The notes: generated by a model not told the origin, from the letters alone. 64,000 bases of DNA from an uncultured Oscillospiraceae bacterium (GCA_944385445.1 CALWXF010000004.1:1-64000); one strand, 5' to 3'; shown: positions 24,935 to 34,466, numbered from the stretch's first letter. Translations and numbers: made by a program.

Positions 24935-25187
24935 GGCTCTGGGTGGCGGGGGCGTACAGGGCCTTGGCGGACACGCCGCCCAGCTGCCCCAGCTTCCCGG
25001 TGAGGGCGCTGATGACGGCGGTGGGGGCGTCCACAATGACGCTGATGACGCTCACCCCCCGCTGGCGGTAGGGCACCCCCATGCGGCCCACGATATAGCT
25101 TCCATAGTCGTGGAGGAGGTTGTTGATGTGGTCGGTGGCGGACAGGTCCTCCACAATGATGCCGATGACGGCCAGGCGTGTGTCCAT
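24924..25187 (-). CDS. TM1266-family hydrogenase-system regulator
   Basis: An 87-aa ACT-like small protein. It matches the family often called iron-only hydrogenase system regulator: LAVIGIIVEDL, then HDYGSYIVGRMGVPYR and GVSVISVIVDAP. It usually sits with hydE/G/F, as here, where it is first in the unit. The start at 25187 is chosen for AAAAAAGGAG on the minus strand just upstream; the open frame to 25343 runs through the terminator-bearing leader and is rejected. Its biochemical role is not settled in the family. Confidence 0.85.
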   Translation of the reverse strand: MDTRLAVIGIIVEDLSATDHINNLLHDYGSYIVGRMGVPYRQRGVSVISVIVDAPTAVISALTGKLGQLGGVSAKALYAPATQSHES

Positions 25188-25395
25188 AGGCGCTTTTCTC
25201 CTTTTTTGCAATAAAAAATGCCTGCACAGACCCACTGTGCAGGCAAAACAGGCGACAAAAGCTGCTCCCCCGCAGAACTTGCGGGCGAGTATAGAACCGT
25301 ATCTGTCGTCTTTCCCTTCGGGGGACTCCCTTGGGGTCAGCACAGGATGGATGGGGACCGTTGGCGGCGGGCGAGGGCCCAGCGCCGCAGGCGAT
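25188..25395 (-). promoter_or_regulatory. Structured, attenuator-like leader of the hyd operon
   Basis: About 200 nt lie between the minus-strand promoter (25402-25429) and the TM1266-family start. It contains a GC-rich 5' hairpin, a CCCGCA/TGCGGG hairpin (25269-25285) and, just before the ribosome site, a perfect 11-bp terminator stem (25219-25245) followed by six T's. The layout suggests premature termination control or a stand-alone short RNA. It matches no riboswitch consensus I know. Confidence 0.6.
25219..25245 (-). terminator. Leader terminator of the hyd operon
   Basis: TGCCTGCACAG pairs with CTGTGCAGGCA around a 5-nt loop. On the minus strand TTTTTT follows, a few bases before the SD of the first gene. 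Confidence 0.8.
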
Positions 25396-25401
25396 GTGTT
25401 C

Positions 25402-25429
25402 AGTATACCACAGCATCACGGGTTTGCAA
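25402..25429 (-). promoter_or_regulatory. Promoter of the hyd operon leader
   Basis: On the minus strand: TTGCAA (25424-25429), 16 bp, TATACT (25402-25407), preceded by TGG (extended -10). Confidence 0.65.
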
Positions 25430-25516
25430 GAGAAATCAAATGTAATGCTTCCCTTTTCTATTTAAGAAATATCCTCCGCCAATTTAATATAAAACATCGA
25501 CTTATTTTGACAGAAC

Positions 25517-25525
25517 TGGTATAAT
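25517..25525 (+). promoter_or_regulatory. Extended -10 of the STAND gene
   Basis: TGGTATAAT with no well-placed -35. It is 35 bp before the ATG. Confidence 0.5.
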
Positions 25526-25559
25526 ATACACATTACATTGGTGAGAGGGTGTATTCGAT

Positions 25560-28500
25560 ATGGCAATTGGCACTGTAGTATATTGTGTTAAATTAATCCT
25601 TGACAGTATTTCTTACTGTAATACCGTTAAAGATACTATATCATGGATTCTCAATCAATTTCATGATTATAAGACAGACACTCCAGAAGATTGCAAAGAT
25701 CTCATTTATTCCCTCTTTGTGGCTGTACCGTTTTCGCTCTGCAAAGATAAACTGAAACTGACTGGCCGTCCCATTCCTTTTAGCGAAAGTGATATTCAAC
25801 GAATTATTAGCCCAGCCAGTTTTGATGAGTATTATTCTCGACCTCCTCATCTCAGGGATGCCTGGATTCAACTCAAATATACGCAAATACTTCTCGAAAT
25901 ACATGCAGCATGGGATAGCAGCAACACATTGTTTACCAACGAACAAGATGGCGCTTTTTCTCGCTTAGTCACGACTGCACGGAATGAATGGAACACTAGT
26001 GTATCTTACGCTCGTAATCGGTATCCTGCACTTTCCAATTTTATAGACGCCAATATGTTGGAAGGTATTTCTAGGCAAATAGACCAACCGTGGAAACCTC
26101 AACGTTACTATGGTGGAGATGCGGTCATCTTTAGAAAGATGGTTTCTGATAAACACTACGTATCTGAAACCATTCTTTTTGATGATAATGATTCAGCTCC
26201 AACTGTAATGAAAGTCCGTCCCGATGTGCTAACCGCAAGCGACTATGGCGCAACATTTGAAAACAGCAATCGAATTTCTGATTGGTGGAATGTGCTTGCG
26301 GTACACTTAGAGTCTCCTCTTTTTCTGTTTGGGCCTGGTGGTGTCGGTAAATCCGCTTTTTTAGCGTATTTGTATGATTCCATAACAAAGAACTCAGAAA
26401 ATCCCACACCGTTTTCTGGCGTATTTGTTCTCTCTTTGGAATCTTTAGTTCTTCTGGATCTCTCCCAGTATGACAATGGCGGAATACCTTTTGCTGACCC
26501 TGACAGGAGTTTACTCCTTAGTCGAATTGCCAGTCGATCTGGATGTTCCACCGACTGTAAACAGTGGAAAAGGGCCTTTGAGACTGGTGAGGGTCTATGG
26601 ACAAATAAGCCTATATTATTGTTGTTGGATGGATTAAATGAACTGCGGCAAAGTAACAATCGTTCGCAGCTCTATCGCCAGATACTCCAAGAAATTTCCA
26701 CACTGTCACAGTATAGGTATGTTCGCATTATCATTACATCGAGAGTGGAAGACCGCATACCTTCCACAGGAAATCCGTTTCAAATGAGTCGGACACTTTC
26801 CGCTCAATTACAAGATTTTAACACAGCCAATTTGAAGAACGTACAGGTAGCAAAACTCATGGGAATCGAGCCAGATATTGTTAAAAATCTTTTATTCGAT
26901 TATTGCATTGATGAAAGCTCTGCGCTAGCTCTTATGTTACAACGACCATTGTACTATAACTATATCATTTCGCAAAAATATCATGCCGAGTTTCTCAACA
27001 GCCGATACTCTCTTCTCCAGGGCATGTACAATCAAATTTATCATCAGAGCATTCTAAATTGTGAAAATGATGATCAGCGGATATTCCGCACCTATGTTTA
27101 CAAAGTATTTCTCCCGATTTTTGCTCACGTAATTCAAAGAGGCAATTTAATCTATGACATTGCTTTTGAAAAAAGCTGCGCAATTGCCATTCAACAGATT
27201 AGTCTTAACATAGCTGGCGACCTTTTTCAGCTATATACTGCCAATGATAAAACTGAATTTGTGAAGTCTAAACTCAAAAAAATCAGAAGTTTTTTAGAAA
27301 CCCAGGAGCAAATTCTAATCATTGATGATGAAGGATATATCTCCTTCTCTCACCAAGACTATCGAGACTTTTTAGCTGCCCTATTTTTTATCCAGCGCCT
27401 GGAGTACATTCGAAAACGAATCGATAATCCTGTTATGAAGTCAGATGAATCTCTGCAGCTAGACACTCTGCGACTCAACACCTACACGTTTGACGTTCTC
27501 CGGCTCATATATGATGGTTTAAGCTTTTCAACCAATTTTGTTGAACATTTTTCAATTGGAAATGACCACCAAGTTTCATGGGAATCCCTTATGTGGTACA
27601 CCACCATATACCAGCTCTCTGATTTGCGCATCTTGTCACAAATCTCATACAGCCCTCACAGAAACCTCAGCCAAGACACCCTTACTTTGCTCTCTCCCTT
27701 CTGCCAAGTAGTTGACGAAGAGTTGCGTATTTCTCCAAAAGATAGCGAGTTTTTTTATTTGAAACCCACTACATTTATGGTCCAGAGTGTCATTGAAATT
27801 CTGATGAAAGCTTGTGAATTGTATCGGAATTCATCCGACTACACGTCCGCCCTCCACCTAACCTCTGTAGCTCAGAATTTCTGCATGCAGCTCAGAAAAA
27901 TTCGGGACCCCGAGGGACAAAGAGGCGCAAATTTGATGCAATGTGTTGTCAACTACAACATTGCACGAATTCGTTTGAGCCAATTCACCGAAACATTAAC
28001 CCCCGAATCTTTAGATTCTGCACTACAGGACTTATACGATGGCACAAAAGGAACTCCTTTCCGTTTTTCCTGCAATGCACTGGCTTTGATGATCGTGTCT
28101 CCTCAGCCAATACTGGCGGCAACTCTACAGTATCGAACCTTTATCAGACGCCATCATTTGAATGTGGTCTCTGCATTTTGGATGTATTACAATGGTCTAT
28201 TTGATAAGAGGAAAAAGGGGGAGGACTGGCTGCCCCGAAAATATTGCTTCCGTCAACTTCTTTTTCTCCTTGCAGAAAATAAAGTAAAGGTTGATCCTCT
28301 GAGCAATTGGGACCCAGTGCGTGCAGTACAAGGCTCTTTATCCAAGGAAAAACCTGCTCCCATTGGAGGTCCTTTCCCATTCCCAATTGTAATGGGCAGT
28401 GCTGATGATCCCATCCCTGGGGTAGAGAACTTACGTCTCATTCAGAGTATTGTCAACGAAATCTGGCACATGGAGTACCCATTTAAACACTATTTGGCTG

Positions 28501-28781
28501 GTTTGGTGGAAGCTGAACTGCATCACAATATTTCAAGGGCAGACGCCGAGATGCGTGCTGCATATATGGAGTCTGACCAAAAGGATCTGAAAGCGAAGCT
28601 ATGGCTTGATTATTTTCAGGGTAATTTGGACGAAATGGACCACACTTTTCAGGAAATGCAGGAACAGGCAGAAAGTGCAAAGAACAAGTCTCTTGAGATG
28701 AGTAGCTATAATCTGTATGCCTACTTTGATCGGGACAACAAGCCACTCTATCAAAAGCTGAGAGAACGACTAATACCCTAA
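25560..28781 (+). CDS. STAND/NACHT-type P-loop NTPase, probable defence protein
   Basis: 1073 aa. A ~250-residue N-terminal region of unknown fold precedes a NACHT-like ATPase: Walker A LFGPGGVGKSAF (about 258), Walker B with the NACHT Asp-Gly-x-x-Glu pattern LLLLDGLNEL (about 357) and sensor IIITSR (about 391). A helical C-terminal half (about 600-1073) looks TPR- or ARM-like. An N-terminal effector, central STAND NTPase and C-terminal repeat sensor is the layout of Avs and bacterial NACHT anti-phage proteins. The effector domain shows no nuclease, TIR or protease motif I recognise. GAGAGGG precedes the ATG. The gene is A+T-rich, solitary, and sits between G+C-rich core genes. Confidence 0.78.
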   Translation: MAIGTVVYCVKLILDSISYCNTVKDTISWILNQFHDYKTDTPEDCKDLIYSLFVAVPFSLCKDKLKLTGRPIPFSESDIQRIISPASFDEYYSRPPHLRDAWIQLKYTQILLEIHAAWDSSNTLFTNEQDGAFSRLVTTARNEWNTSVSYARNRYPALSNFIDANMLEGISRQIDQPWKPQRYYGGDAVIFRKMVSDKHYVSETILFDDNDSAPTVMKVRPDVLTASDYGATFENSNRISDWWNVLAVHLESPLFLFGPGGVGKSAFLAYLYDSITKNSENPTPFSGVFVLSLESLVLLDLSQYDNGGIPFADPDRSLLLSRIASRSGCSTDCKQWKRAFETGEGLWTNKPILLLLDGLNELRQSNNRSQLYRQILQEISTLSQYRYVRIIITSRVEDRIPSTGNPFQMSRTLSAQLQDFNTANLKNVQVAKLMGIEPDIVKNLLFDYCIDESSALALMLQRPLYYNYIISQKYHAEFLNSRYSLLQGMYNQIYHQSILNCENDDQRIFRTYVYKVFLPIFAHVIQRGNLIYDIAFEKSCAIAIQQISLNIAGDLFQLYTANDKTEFVKSKLKKIRSFLETQEQILIIDDEGYISFSHQDYRDFLAALFFIQRLEYIRKRIDNPVMKSDESLQLDTLRLNTYTFDVLRLIYDGLSFSTNFVEHFSIGNDHQVSWESLMWYTTIYQLSDLRILSQISYSPHRNLSQDTLTLLSPFCQVVDEELRISPKDSEFFYLKPTTFMVQSVIEILMKACELYRNSSDYTSALHLTSVAQNFCMQLRKIRDPEGQRGANLMQCVVNYNIARIRLSQFTETLTPESLDSALQDLYDGTKGTPFRFSCNALALMIVSPQPILAATLQYRTFIRRHHLNVVSAFWMYYNGLFDKRKKGEDWLPRKYCFRQLLFLLAENKVKVDPLSNWDPVRAVQGSLSKEKPAPIGGPFPFPIVMGSADDPIPGVENLRLIQSIVNEIWHMEYPFKHYLAGLVEAELHHNISRADAEMRAAYMESDQKDLKAKLWLDYFQGNLDEMDHTFQEMQEQAESAKNKSLEMSSYNLYAYFDRDNKPLYQKLRERLIP

Positions 28782-28884
28782 CTGCAGCTTCCGCTCGCTA
28801 TAATTCGTCATCTTTTGGACCTGCAAACCTTTCTACCATCGTGTAAAGCTCCTTTTTCAACTGTTTCACATTCCTACAAAGGGT

Positions 28885-28913
28885 TTGCCTTTTCTCCCAT
28901 TTGGTGATACAAT
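28885..28913 (+). promoter_or_regulatory. Promoter of the parvulin lipoprotein gene
   Basis: TTGCCT (28885-28890), 17 bp, TACAAT (28908-28913) with TGA before it. It lies about 50 bp before the ATG. Confidence 0.6.
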
Positions 28914-28965
28914 GTCCCGTAGACTGTGCCGTGCACTGGCCGGCACCTGAAAAAGGAGTTACAAC

Positions 28966-30156
28966 ATGATGACTATGAAAAAGCGCATCACGTCTTTGCT
29001 TTTGGCCGCCGGGATGACCTTCTCCCTGGCCGCCTGTTCCACCCCCGCCGCCGACCCCACCGACTCCCCCGCTCCCTCCCAGGAGATCGTGGCCGACCTG
29101 TCCCGGGACATCCTGGACTTCTCCGCCGGGCTCAAGGGGAATGAGACCATGCTCACCGCCAACGGCGAGGTCATTCCCGCCGACCTGTACCTGTACTTCC
29201 TGGCGGTGAACTGCGCCTACCTCACCCAGATGTACCAGGCCGACGTGTCCGACTACGCCGACCAGCTCAAGGAGGACAGCAAGACCGTCACCGCCTACTA
29301 CAAGATCCTGGAGGCCAAGTGTGAGGAGCTGGGCTGCCCCCTCACCGACAAGCAGCAGACCGAGCTCCAGGAGACCCTCATGGCCCAGGGCCAGGAGAAG
29401 TACGACCAGCGCAAGACCATCAACGGCCTCAGCGACGAGACCATGAAGTTCGTCTACTCCATCAACTACTTCTATGACAACGTGCTGGACGCCACCATCG
29501 GCCAGCCCTCTGAGGACGACCTGAACAACTACGTCTACCAGACCCGCCACATCCTGCTCAAGACCGTGGATACCGAGGGCACCCCCACCGTCCAGGAGGA
29601 CGGCACCTACGCCTATCCCAAGCTGGACGAGGAGACCATCAACGAGAAGAAGGCCCTGGCCGAGGACCTTCTGGCCCAGCTCAACGCCAGCGACGACCCC
29701 TCCACCCTCTTCGACGAGCTGATGAAGGAGCACAGCGAGGACGAGGGCCTGGAGCAGAACCCCAAGGGCTACACCGCCACCCTGGGCCAGATGGTGCCCG
29801 CCTATGAGAAGGCCGCCCTGGAGCTGAACTACGGCCAGGTGTCCGGCATTGTGGAGTCCGAGTACGGCTACCACATCATCATCCGGGACAAGGTGGCCGA
29901 CACCAGCGAGTATGTGGACAGCTGGCGGGAGTACCAGATGGGCCGGCAGGTGGACAAGTGGATGGCCGACGCCGACATCCAGACCACCGAGGCTCTGGAC
30001 AACCTGGACGTGGCCGACTTCTATGCCAAGTTCAACGCCTACCAGGTGGCCCTCAACGAGAAGTACACCGCCGCCCAGGAGACTCCCTCTCCCTCCGTCA
30101 ACCCCTCCGAAGACCCTAAGGCCTCCGGCTCTGTGGAGGACGAGGCTGTGGGCTGA
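28966..30156 (+). CDS. Parvulin-type peptidyl-prolyl isomerase lipoprotein
   Basis: A 396-aa PrsA/SurA-like foldase. The lipoprotein signal is KKRITSLLLAAGMTFSLAAC with the lipobox Cys, followed by a Pro/Ser linker and a helical chaperone domain. The rotamase domain (about 190-300) starts RHILLKT and ends SEYGYHIIIRD, with an acidic insert. It probably folds exported proteins at the outer face of the membrane. The ATG at 28966 has AAAAAGGAG 7 nt upstream; another ATG lies three codons later. The C-terminal tail is Pro/Ser/Glu-rich. Confidence 0.88.
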   Translation: MMTMKKRITSLLLAAGMTFSLAACSTPAADPTDSPAPSQEIVADLSRDILDFSAGLKGNETMLTANGEVIPADLYLYFLAVNCAYLTQMYQADVSDYADQLKEDSKTVTAYYKILEAKCEELGCPLTDKQQTELQETLMAQGQEKYDQRKTINGLSDETMKFVYSINYFYDNVLDATIGQPSEDDLNNYVYQTRHILLKTVDTEGTPTVQEDGTYAYPKLDEETINEKKALAEDLLAQLNASDDPSTLFDELMKEHSEDEGLEQNPKGYTATLGQMVPAYEKAALELNYGQVSGIVESEYGYHIIIRDKVADTSEYVDSWREYQMGRQVDKWMADADIQTTEALDNLDVADFYAKFNAYQVALNEKYTAAQETPSPSVNPSEDPKASGSVEDEAVG

Positions 30157-30175
30157 TCCCCTCGCCATTTTTCCC

Positions 30176-30204
30176 TTGCACTCACTGTGTGCCCCTGATA
30201 CAAT
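30176..30204 (+). promoter_or_regulatory. Promoter of the P-type ATPase gene
   Basis: TTGCAC (30176-30181), 17 bp, TACAAT (30199-30204) with TGA before it. A terminator hairpin lies in its leader. Confidence 0.65.
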
Positions 30205-30249
30205 GCACCCACAAAAGACGTGCAGCGGGCACAGAGAACAGAGAAACAT

Positions 30250-30290
30250 AGACCAATCCGCGCAATTTTCGTGCGGATTGGTCTTTTTTT
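30250..30290 (+). terminator. Terminator hairpin in the P-type ATPase leader
   Basis: AGACCAATCCGC (30250-30261) pairs with GCGGATTGGTCT (30273-30284), followed by seven T's. Its position between a good promoter and the ATPase SD suggests attenuation. It could instead simply terminate transcripts from the upstream gene. Confidence 0.85.
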
Positions 30291-30333
30291 GTCCCCTTCT
30301 CCCCTGCACCCGAAAACAAAGGAGTGCATCGTT

Positions 30334-32982
30334 ATGACCCAGTGGTACACCAAAAGTTCCGCCCAGGCCCTCCAGGACCTGGACACCAACTCCAGCCGGG
30401 GCCTCACCTCCACCCAGGCCGCCCAGCGCCTCCAGCAGTACGGCCCAAACCAGCTGGAAAAGCCCAAACCCACCCCCCTCATCCTGCGCTTTCTCCTCCA
30501 GCTCAAAGACCCCATGATCGTGGTCCTGCTCTTTGCCGCCGCCCTCTCCCTCATCTCCACCCACGGAGAGGACTGGATCGAGGCGGTGATCATCCTCCTC
30601 ATTGTGGTGGTCAACGCCGTCATCTCCATCACCCAGGAGAACAGCGCCCACAGGGCCCTGGAGGCCCTGGAGCAGATGTCCGCCCCCCTGGCCAGGGTGG
30701 TGCGGGACGGCCAGACCCTCCGCCTGGACACCGCCCAGCTGGTGCCCGGGGACATCATCCTGCTGGAGGCGGGGGACCTGGTGCCCGCCGACGGCCGCAT
30801 TTTACACTGTGCCAACCTGAAGGTGGACGAGTCCGCCATCACCGGGGAGTCGGTGCCCGTGTCCAAGGAGTCGGGGGCGGTGCTGGCGGAGGACACCGAG
30901 GTGGGAGACCAGTCCAACATGGTCATCTCCTCCACCGTCATCACCAACGGCCGGGCCACCTGCGTGGTCACCGCCACCGGCATGGACACCCAGGTGGGGC
31001 GCATTGCCGGGATGCTCCTGAATCAGTCCGACCCCTCCACCCCCCTCCAGCGGAAGATGGGGGAGATCTCCTCCACCCTGTCCTTTGCCTGCCTGGGGGT
31101 GTGTGCGGTGATGTTCGGCATCGGCCTTTTGTACCACATCCCCCTGCTGGACATGTTCCTCACCGCCGTGGCCCTGGCGGTGGCCGCCATTCCCGAGGGC
31201 CTGCCCGCCATCGTCACCATTGTGCTGGCCCTGGGGGTGCAGCGGATGGTTCGCCACCACGCCATTGTAAAAAAGCTCCCGGCGGTGGAGACCTTGGGCT
31301 GCGCCGGGGTCATCTGCTCGGACAAGACGGGCACCTTGACCATGAACCGCATGACGGTGGTGCAGATCTGGACCGCCCGGGACAAGCACCGCCTGGATGC
31401 CCTCATTGTGGCGGCTTTGTGCAACGACGCCACCCTGAACCACGACTCGGACGGGGTGCCCCACCTGCTGGGGGACCCCACCGAGACCGCCCTGGTGGAC
31501 GCCGCTTTGGAGGAGGGGCTGGACAAGGAGATTTTGGAACAGGAAATGCCACGGGTGGCGGAAATTCCCTTCGATTCTCAGCGCAAGCTCATGACCACCG
31601 TCCACCCCCTGCGGGGTCGGTACCGGGTGATGGTGAAGGGGGCCCCGGATGTGCTCCTGTCCCGGTGCACCCACATCCTCTCCGGGGTCTCGGTGCCCCT
31701 GGACGTGCCCACCCTGCGGCAGGTGGAGAGTGCCAACGCCGCCATGGCCCAGAACGCCCTGCGGGTGCTGGGCTGCGCCTACAAGGATGTGGACATCATC
31801 CCGCCGCCCCGGGACATGGAGGCCCTCTTGGAGCACGAGCTCACCTTTGTGGGGCTCATGGGCCTCATTGACCCGCCCCGGGTAGAGGTAAAACAGGCGG
31901 TAGCCCAGTGCTTTCAAGCGGGGATTCGTCCGGTGATGATCACCGGGGACCACAAGCTCACCGCCGTGGCCATCGCCCGTGAGCTGGGCATCTTTCGGGA
32001 GGGGGACATGGCCCTCACCGGGGCGGACCTGGACTTTATGCCCCAGGAGATGCTGGAGCAGGAGGCGGACAAATTCACCGTGTACGCCCGGGTGTCCCCG
32101 GAGCACAAAATGCGCATTGTCCAGGCCCTGCAAAACAAGGGATATGTGGTGGCCATGACCGGGGACGGGGTGAATGACGCCCCCGCCCTGAAAGCCGCCG
32201 ACATCGGCTGCGCCATGGGCATCACCGGCACCGACGTGGCCAAGGGGGCCGCCGACATGATCCTCACCGACGACAACTTCGCCACCATCGTCCACGCCGT
32301 CCAGCAGGGCCGGGGCATCTACGCCAACATCAAAAAGTCCATCCACTACCTGCTCTCCTGCAACATCGGGGAGATTTTGACCCTGTTTCTGGCCACCCTC
32401 TTCCACTTCCACCAGGCACCTCTGGTGCCGGTACAGCTTTTATGGCTCAACCTGGTCACCGACTCCCTGCCCGCTCTGGCCCTGGGCCTGGAGCCGGTGG
32501 AGGCGGACGTGATGGAGCATCCCCCCCGCAAGGCCCACGAGCCCCTGTTCACCCCCGCCTTTACCATCCGGCTTCTGTGGCAGGGGGCGCTGGTGGGGGC
32601 CCTGACCCTGCTGGCCTATTTTGTGGGGGAGTATGTGCTGGGCGACCCCACCACCGCCGACGCCACCGCCAACACCATGGCCTTTGCCACCCTCACCTTC
32701 TGCCAGCTGTTCCACGCCTTTGACGTGCGCAGCGAGCACCAGTCCCTCTTGTCCCTGGGGGTGTTCACCAACCCCGCCATGAATCAGGCCTTTGTGGTGG
32801 GCGCCGCCCTCCAGCTGGCCGTCCTCCTGCTGCCCCCCCTCATGGGGGTGTTTCACGTCACCTTTCTCACCTTCCGGCAATGGCTGGTCGTGGTGATTTT
32901 GTCCATAACTCCTGTTGTGGTGACAGAGGTAGAAAAGAGATTTTTTCACTCTTCGTCTAACGAATCCTCTCATTTCGCCTAA
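30334..32982 (+). CDS. Ca2+-type P-type ATPase
   Basis: 882 aa, a P2A-like cation pump of the PMR1/SERCA type. It shows the actuator motif ITGES, the M4 ion-site motif IPEGLPA, the phosphorylation site SDKTGTLTMN, the nucleotide-domain KGAP, and the hinge TGDGVNDAPALK. About ten membrane helices are visible. It should export Ca2+ (possibly Mn2+) from the cytoplasm at the cost of ATP. AAAGGAG precedes the ATG at 30334; the frame from 30220 would cross the terminator hairpin and is rejected. Monocistronic. Confidence 0.93.
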   Translation: MTQWYTKSSAQALQDLDTNSSRGLTSTQAAQRLQQYGPNQLEKPKPTPLILRFLLQLKDPMIVVLLFAAALSLISTHGEDWIEAVIILLIVVVNAVISITQENSAHRALEALEQMSAPLARVVRDGQTLRLDTAQLVPGDIILLEAGDLVPADGRILHCANLKVDESAITGESVPVSKESGAVLAEDTEVGDQSNMVISSTVITNGRATCVVTATGMDTQVGRIAGMLLNQSDPSTPLQRKMGEISSTLSFACLGVCAVMFGIGLLYHIPLLDMFLTAVALAVAAIPEGLPAIVTIVLALGVQRMVRHHAIVKKLPAVETLGCAGVICSDKTGTLTMNRMTVVQIWTARDKHRLDALIVAALCNDATLNHDSDGVPHLLGDPTETALVDAALEEGLDKEILEQEMPRVAEIPFDSQRKLMTTVHPLRGRYRVMVKGAPDVLLSRCTHILSGVSVPLDVPTLRQVESANAAMAQNALRVLGCAYKDVDIIPPPRDMEALLEHELTFVGLMGLIDPPRVEVKQAVAQCFQAGIRPVMITGDHKLTAVAIARELGIFREGDMALTGADLDFMPQEMLEQEADKFTVYARVSPEHKMRIVQALQNKGYVVAMTGDGVNDAPALKAADIGCAMGITGTDVAKGAADMILTDDNFATIVHAVQQGRGIYANIKKSIHYLLSCNIGEILTLFLATLFHFHQAPLVPVQLLWLNLVTDSLPALALGLEPVEADVMEHPPRKAHEPLFTPAFTIRLLWQGALVGALTLLAYFVGEYVLGDPTTADATANTMAFATLTFCQLFHAFDVRSEHQSLLSLGVFTNPAMNQAFVVGAALQLAVLLLPPLMGVFHVTFLTFRQWLVVVILSITPVVVTEVEKRFFHSSSNESSHFA

Positions 32983-33045
32983 TTTCCGTTGAAATCCACC
33001 AAGCAATTTTCTAATTTTTTCTACCAACTTTACAAAATTGTATTG

Positions 33046-33074
33046 TTGATTTTTTCACAATCTTCGAGTATAAT
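33046..33074 (+). promoter_or_regulatory. Promoter of the thiolase gene
   Basis: TTGATT (33046-33051), 17 bp, TATAAT (33069-33074), in an A+T-rich stretch. Confidence 0.75.
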
Positions 33075-33131
33075 CGGAGTAACTACGACATCCAAGAAGA
33101 TCATTTTACATCATACTGGAGGTTACACATC

Positions 33132-34391
33132 ATGAAAGAAGTATATGTGGTCAATTGCTGCCGCACCGCTGTCGGCTCCTTCGGCGGTTCTCTGAAGGAC
33201 ACCCCCGCTGTGGACCTGGGCGCCACCGTGGTCAAGGAAGTGCTCAACCGTGGCGGCGTGAAGCCCGAGCAGGTGGACGAGGTCATGTTCGGCTGCATCC
33301 TCACTGCTGCCCAGGGCCAGAACCCCGCCCGTCAGGTGAGCGTGAAGGCCGGCATCCCCTACTCCGTCCCCGCTTACACCGTGGGCATGGTGTGCGGCTC
33401 CGGCATGAAGTCCGTCATCGAGGGCGCCCGTGCCATCCTGTCCGGCGACGCTGACGTGATCGTGGCCGGCGGCACCGAGAACATGTCCGCCGCTCCCTTC
33501 GCCCTGCCCAACGAGCGCTGGGGCGCCCGCATGGGTGACAAGAAGGTTGTGGATACCATGATCCGTGACGGTCTGTGGGACGCCTACAACAACTACCACA
33601 TGGGCACCACCGCTGAGAACATCGCCGACGTGTGGGGCATCACCCGTGAGGAGATGGACGCCTTCGCCGTCAGCTCCCAGAACAAGACCGAGGCTGCTCA
33701 GGCCGCCGGCAAGTTCGTGGACGAGATCGTTCCCGTGATGGTGAAGAAGAAGAAGGAAATGGTGGAGTTCAAGGTGGACGAGTTCCCCAAGGCTGGCGTG
33801 ACCATGGAGTCCGTGTCCAAGCTGCGTGGCGCTTTCCCCGTGGGTCCCGAGGGCGTGGAGGACGAGATCGTCCACACCTTTGAGGTCACTCAGGTCCACG
33901 AGGCCGATGCCAAGCAGCACGTCCAGCGTGTCACCGCCGCCAACGCCTCCGGCATCAACGACGGCGCTGCCGCCATCCTGCTGGCCTCCGGCGAGGCTGT
34001 GGAGAAGTACGGCCTGAAGCCCATGGCCAAGCTGGTCAGCTGGGGCCAGGGCGGCGTGGATCCCAAGATCATGGGCGTGGGCCCCGTGCCCGCTTCCCGT
34101 CAGGCCATGGCCAAGGCCGGCCTGAAGATCGAGGACATCGACCTGGTGGAGGCCAACGAGGCCTTTGCCGCCCAGTCCATCGCCGTGGCCCGTGAGCTGG
34201 GCTTCGACATGAGCAAGGTCAACGTCAACGGCGGCGCCATCTCCATCGGCCACCCCGTGGGCGCTTCCGGTGCTCGTATCATCGTCACCCTGCTCCACGA
34301 GATGCAGAAGCGGGACGACGCCAAGCGCGGCCTGGCCACCCTGTGCATCGGCGGCGGCATGGGCGTTGCTACTATCTTCGAGAAGGTTTAA
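33132..34391 (+). CDS. thlA: Acetyl-CoA C-acetyltransferase (thiolase)
   Basis: 419 aa. It condenses two acetyl-CoA to acetoacetyl-CoA, the first step of butyrate formation. The nucleophile is Cys88 in VCGSGM, with the His of GHPVGASG and the second Cys in LCIGGGMG. It is about 25 residues longer than the usual ~392; the extra length seems to lie in the central loop region around 190-260. GGAGG lies upstream of the ATG. It has its own promoter and terminator. The CoA-transferase gene follows after repeat B1, so the first and last steps of the acetyl-CoA butyrate route lie next to each other. Confidence 0.95.
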   Translation: MKEVYVVNCCRTAVGSFGGSLKDTPAVDLGATVVKEVLNRGGVKPEQVDEVMFGCILTAAQGQNPARQVSVKAGIPYSVPAYTVGMVCGSGMKSVIEGARAILSGDADVIVAGGTENMSAAPFALPNERWGARMGDKKVVDTMIRDGLWDAYNNYHMGTTAENIADVWGITREEMDAFAVSSQNKTEAAQAAGKFVDEIVPVMVKKKKEMVEFKVDEFPKAGVTMESVSKLRGAFPVGPEGVEDEIVHTFEVTQVHEADAKQHVQRVTAANASGINDGAAAILLASGEAVEKYGLKPMAKLVSWGQGGVDPKIMGVGPVPASRQAMAKAGLKIEDIDLVEANEAFAAQSIAVARELGFDMSKVNVNGGAISIGHPVGASGARIIVTLLHEMQKRDDAKRGLATLCIGGGMGVATIFEKV

Positions 34392-34410
34392 TCTTATAAC
34401 CTGAACCAAC

Positions 34411-34447
34411 ACAAGGGTGTGGGGGGTCACCCCACACCCTTGTTTGA
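34411..34447 (+). terminator. Terminator of the thiolase gene
   Basis: A 14-nt arm on each side (34411-34424 with 34430-34443), followed by TTGAGC. A good stem with a short T-tract. Confidence 0.75.
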
Positions 34448-34466
34448 GCATTATCTTCTTTCAAAA

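Noticed and set aside
25188-25343. N-terminal extension of the TM1266-family gene
   Set aside because: It would translate through the leader terminator. The start at 25187 has a good SD and fits the family length.
25188-25420. 6S RNA or signal-recognition-particle RNA as the RNA upstream of hydE
   Set aside because: The size is compatible, but I could not find the SRP core (GGAAGGAAGCAGC-like) or a convincing 6S central bubble; left as unassigned.
28798-30651. 617-aa open frame on the minus strand opposite the parvulin gene, and other long frames opposite pnp, mfd, thlA, hisS and aspS
   Set aside because: They lie antisense to clearly recognisable genes in G+C-rich sequence, have low-complexity Gly/His/Val/Leu composition, and lack ribosome sites.
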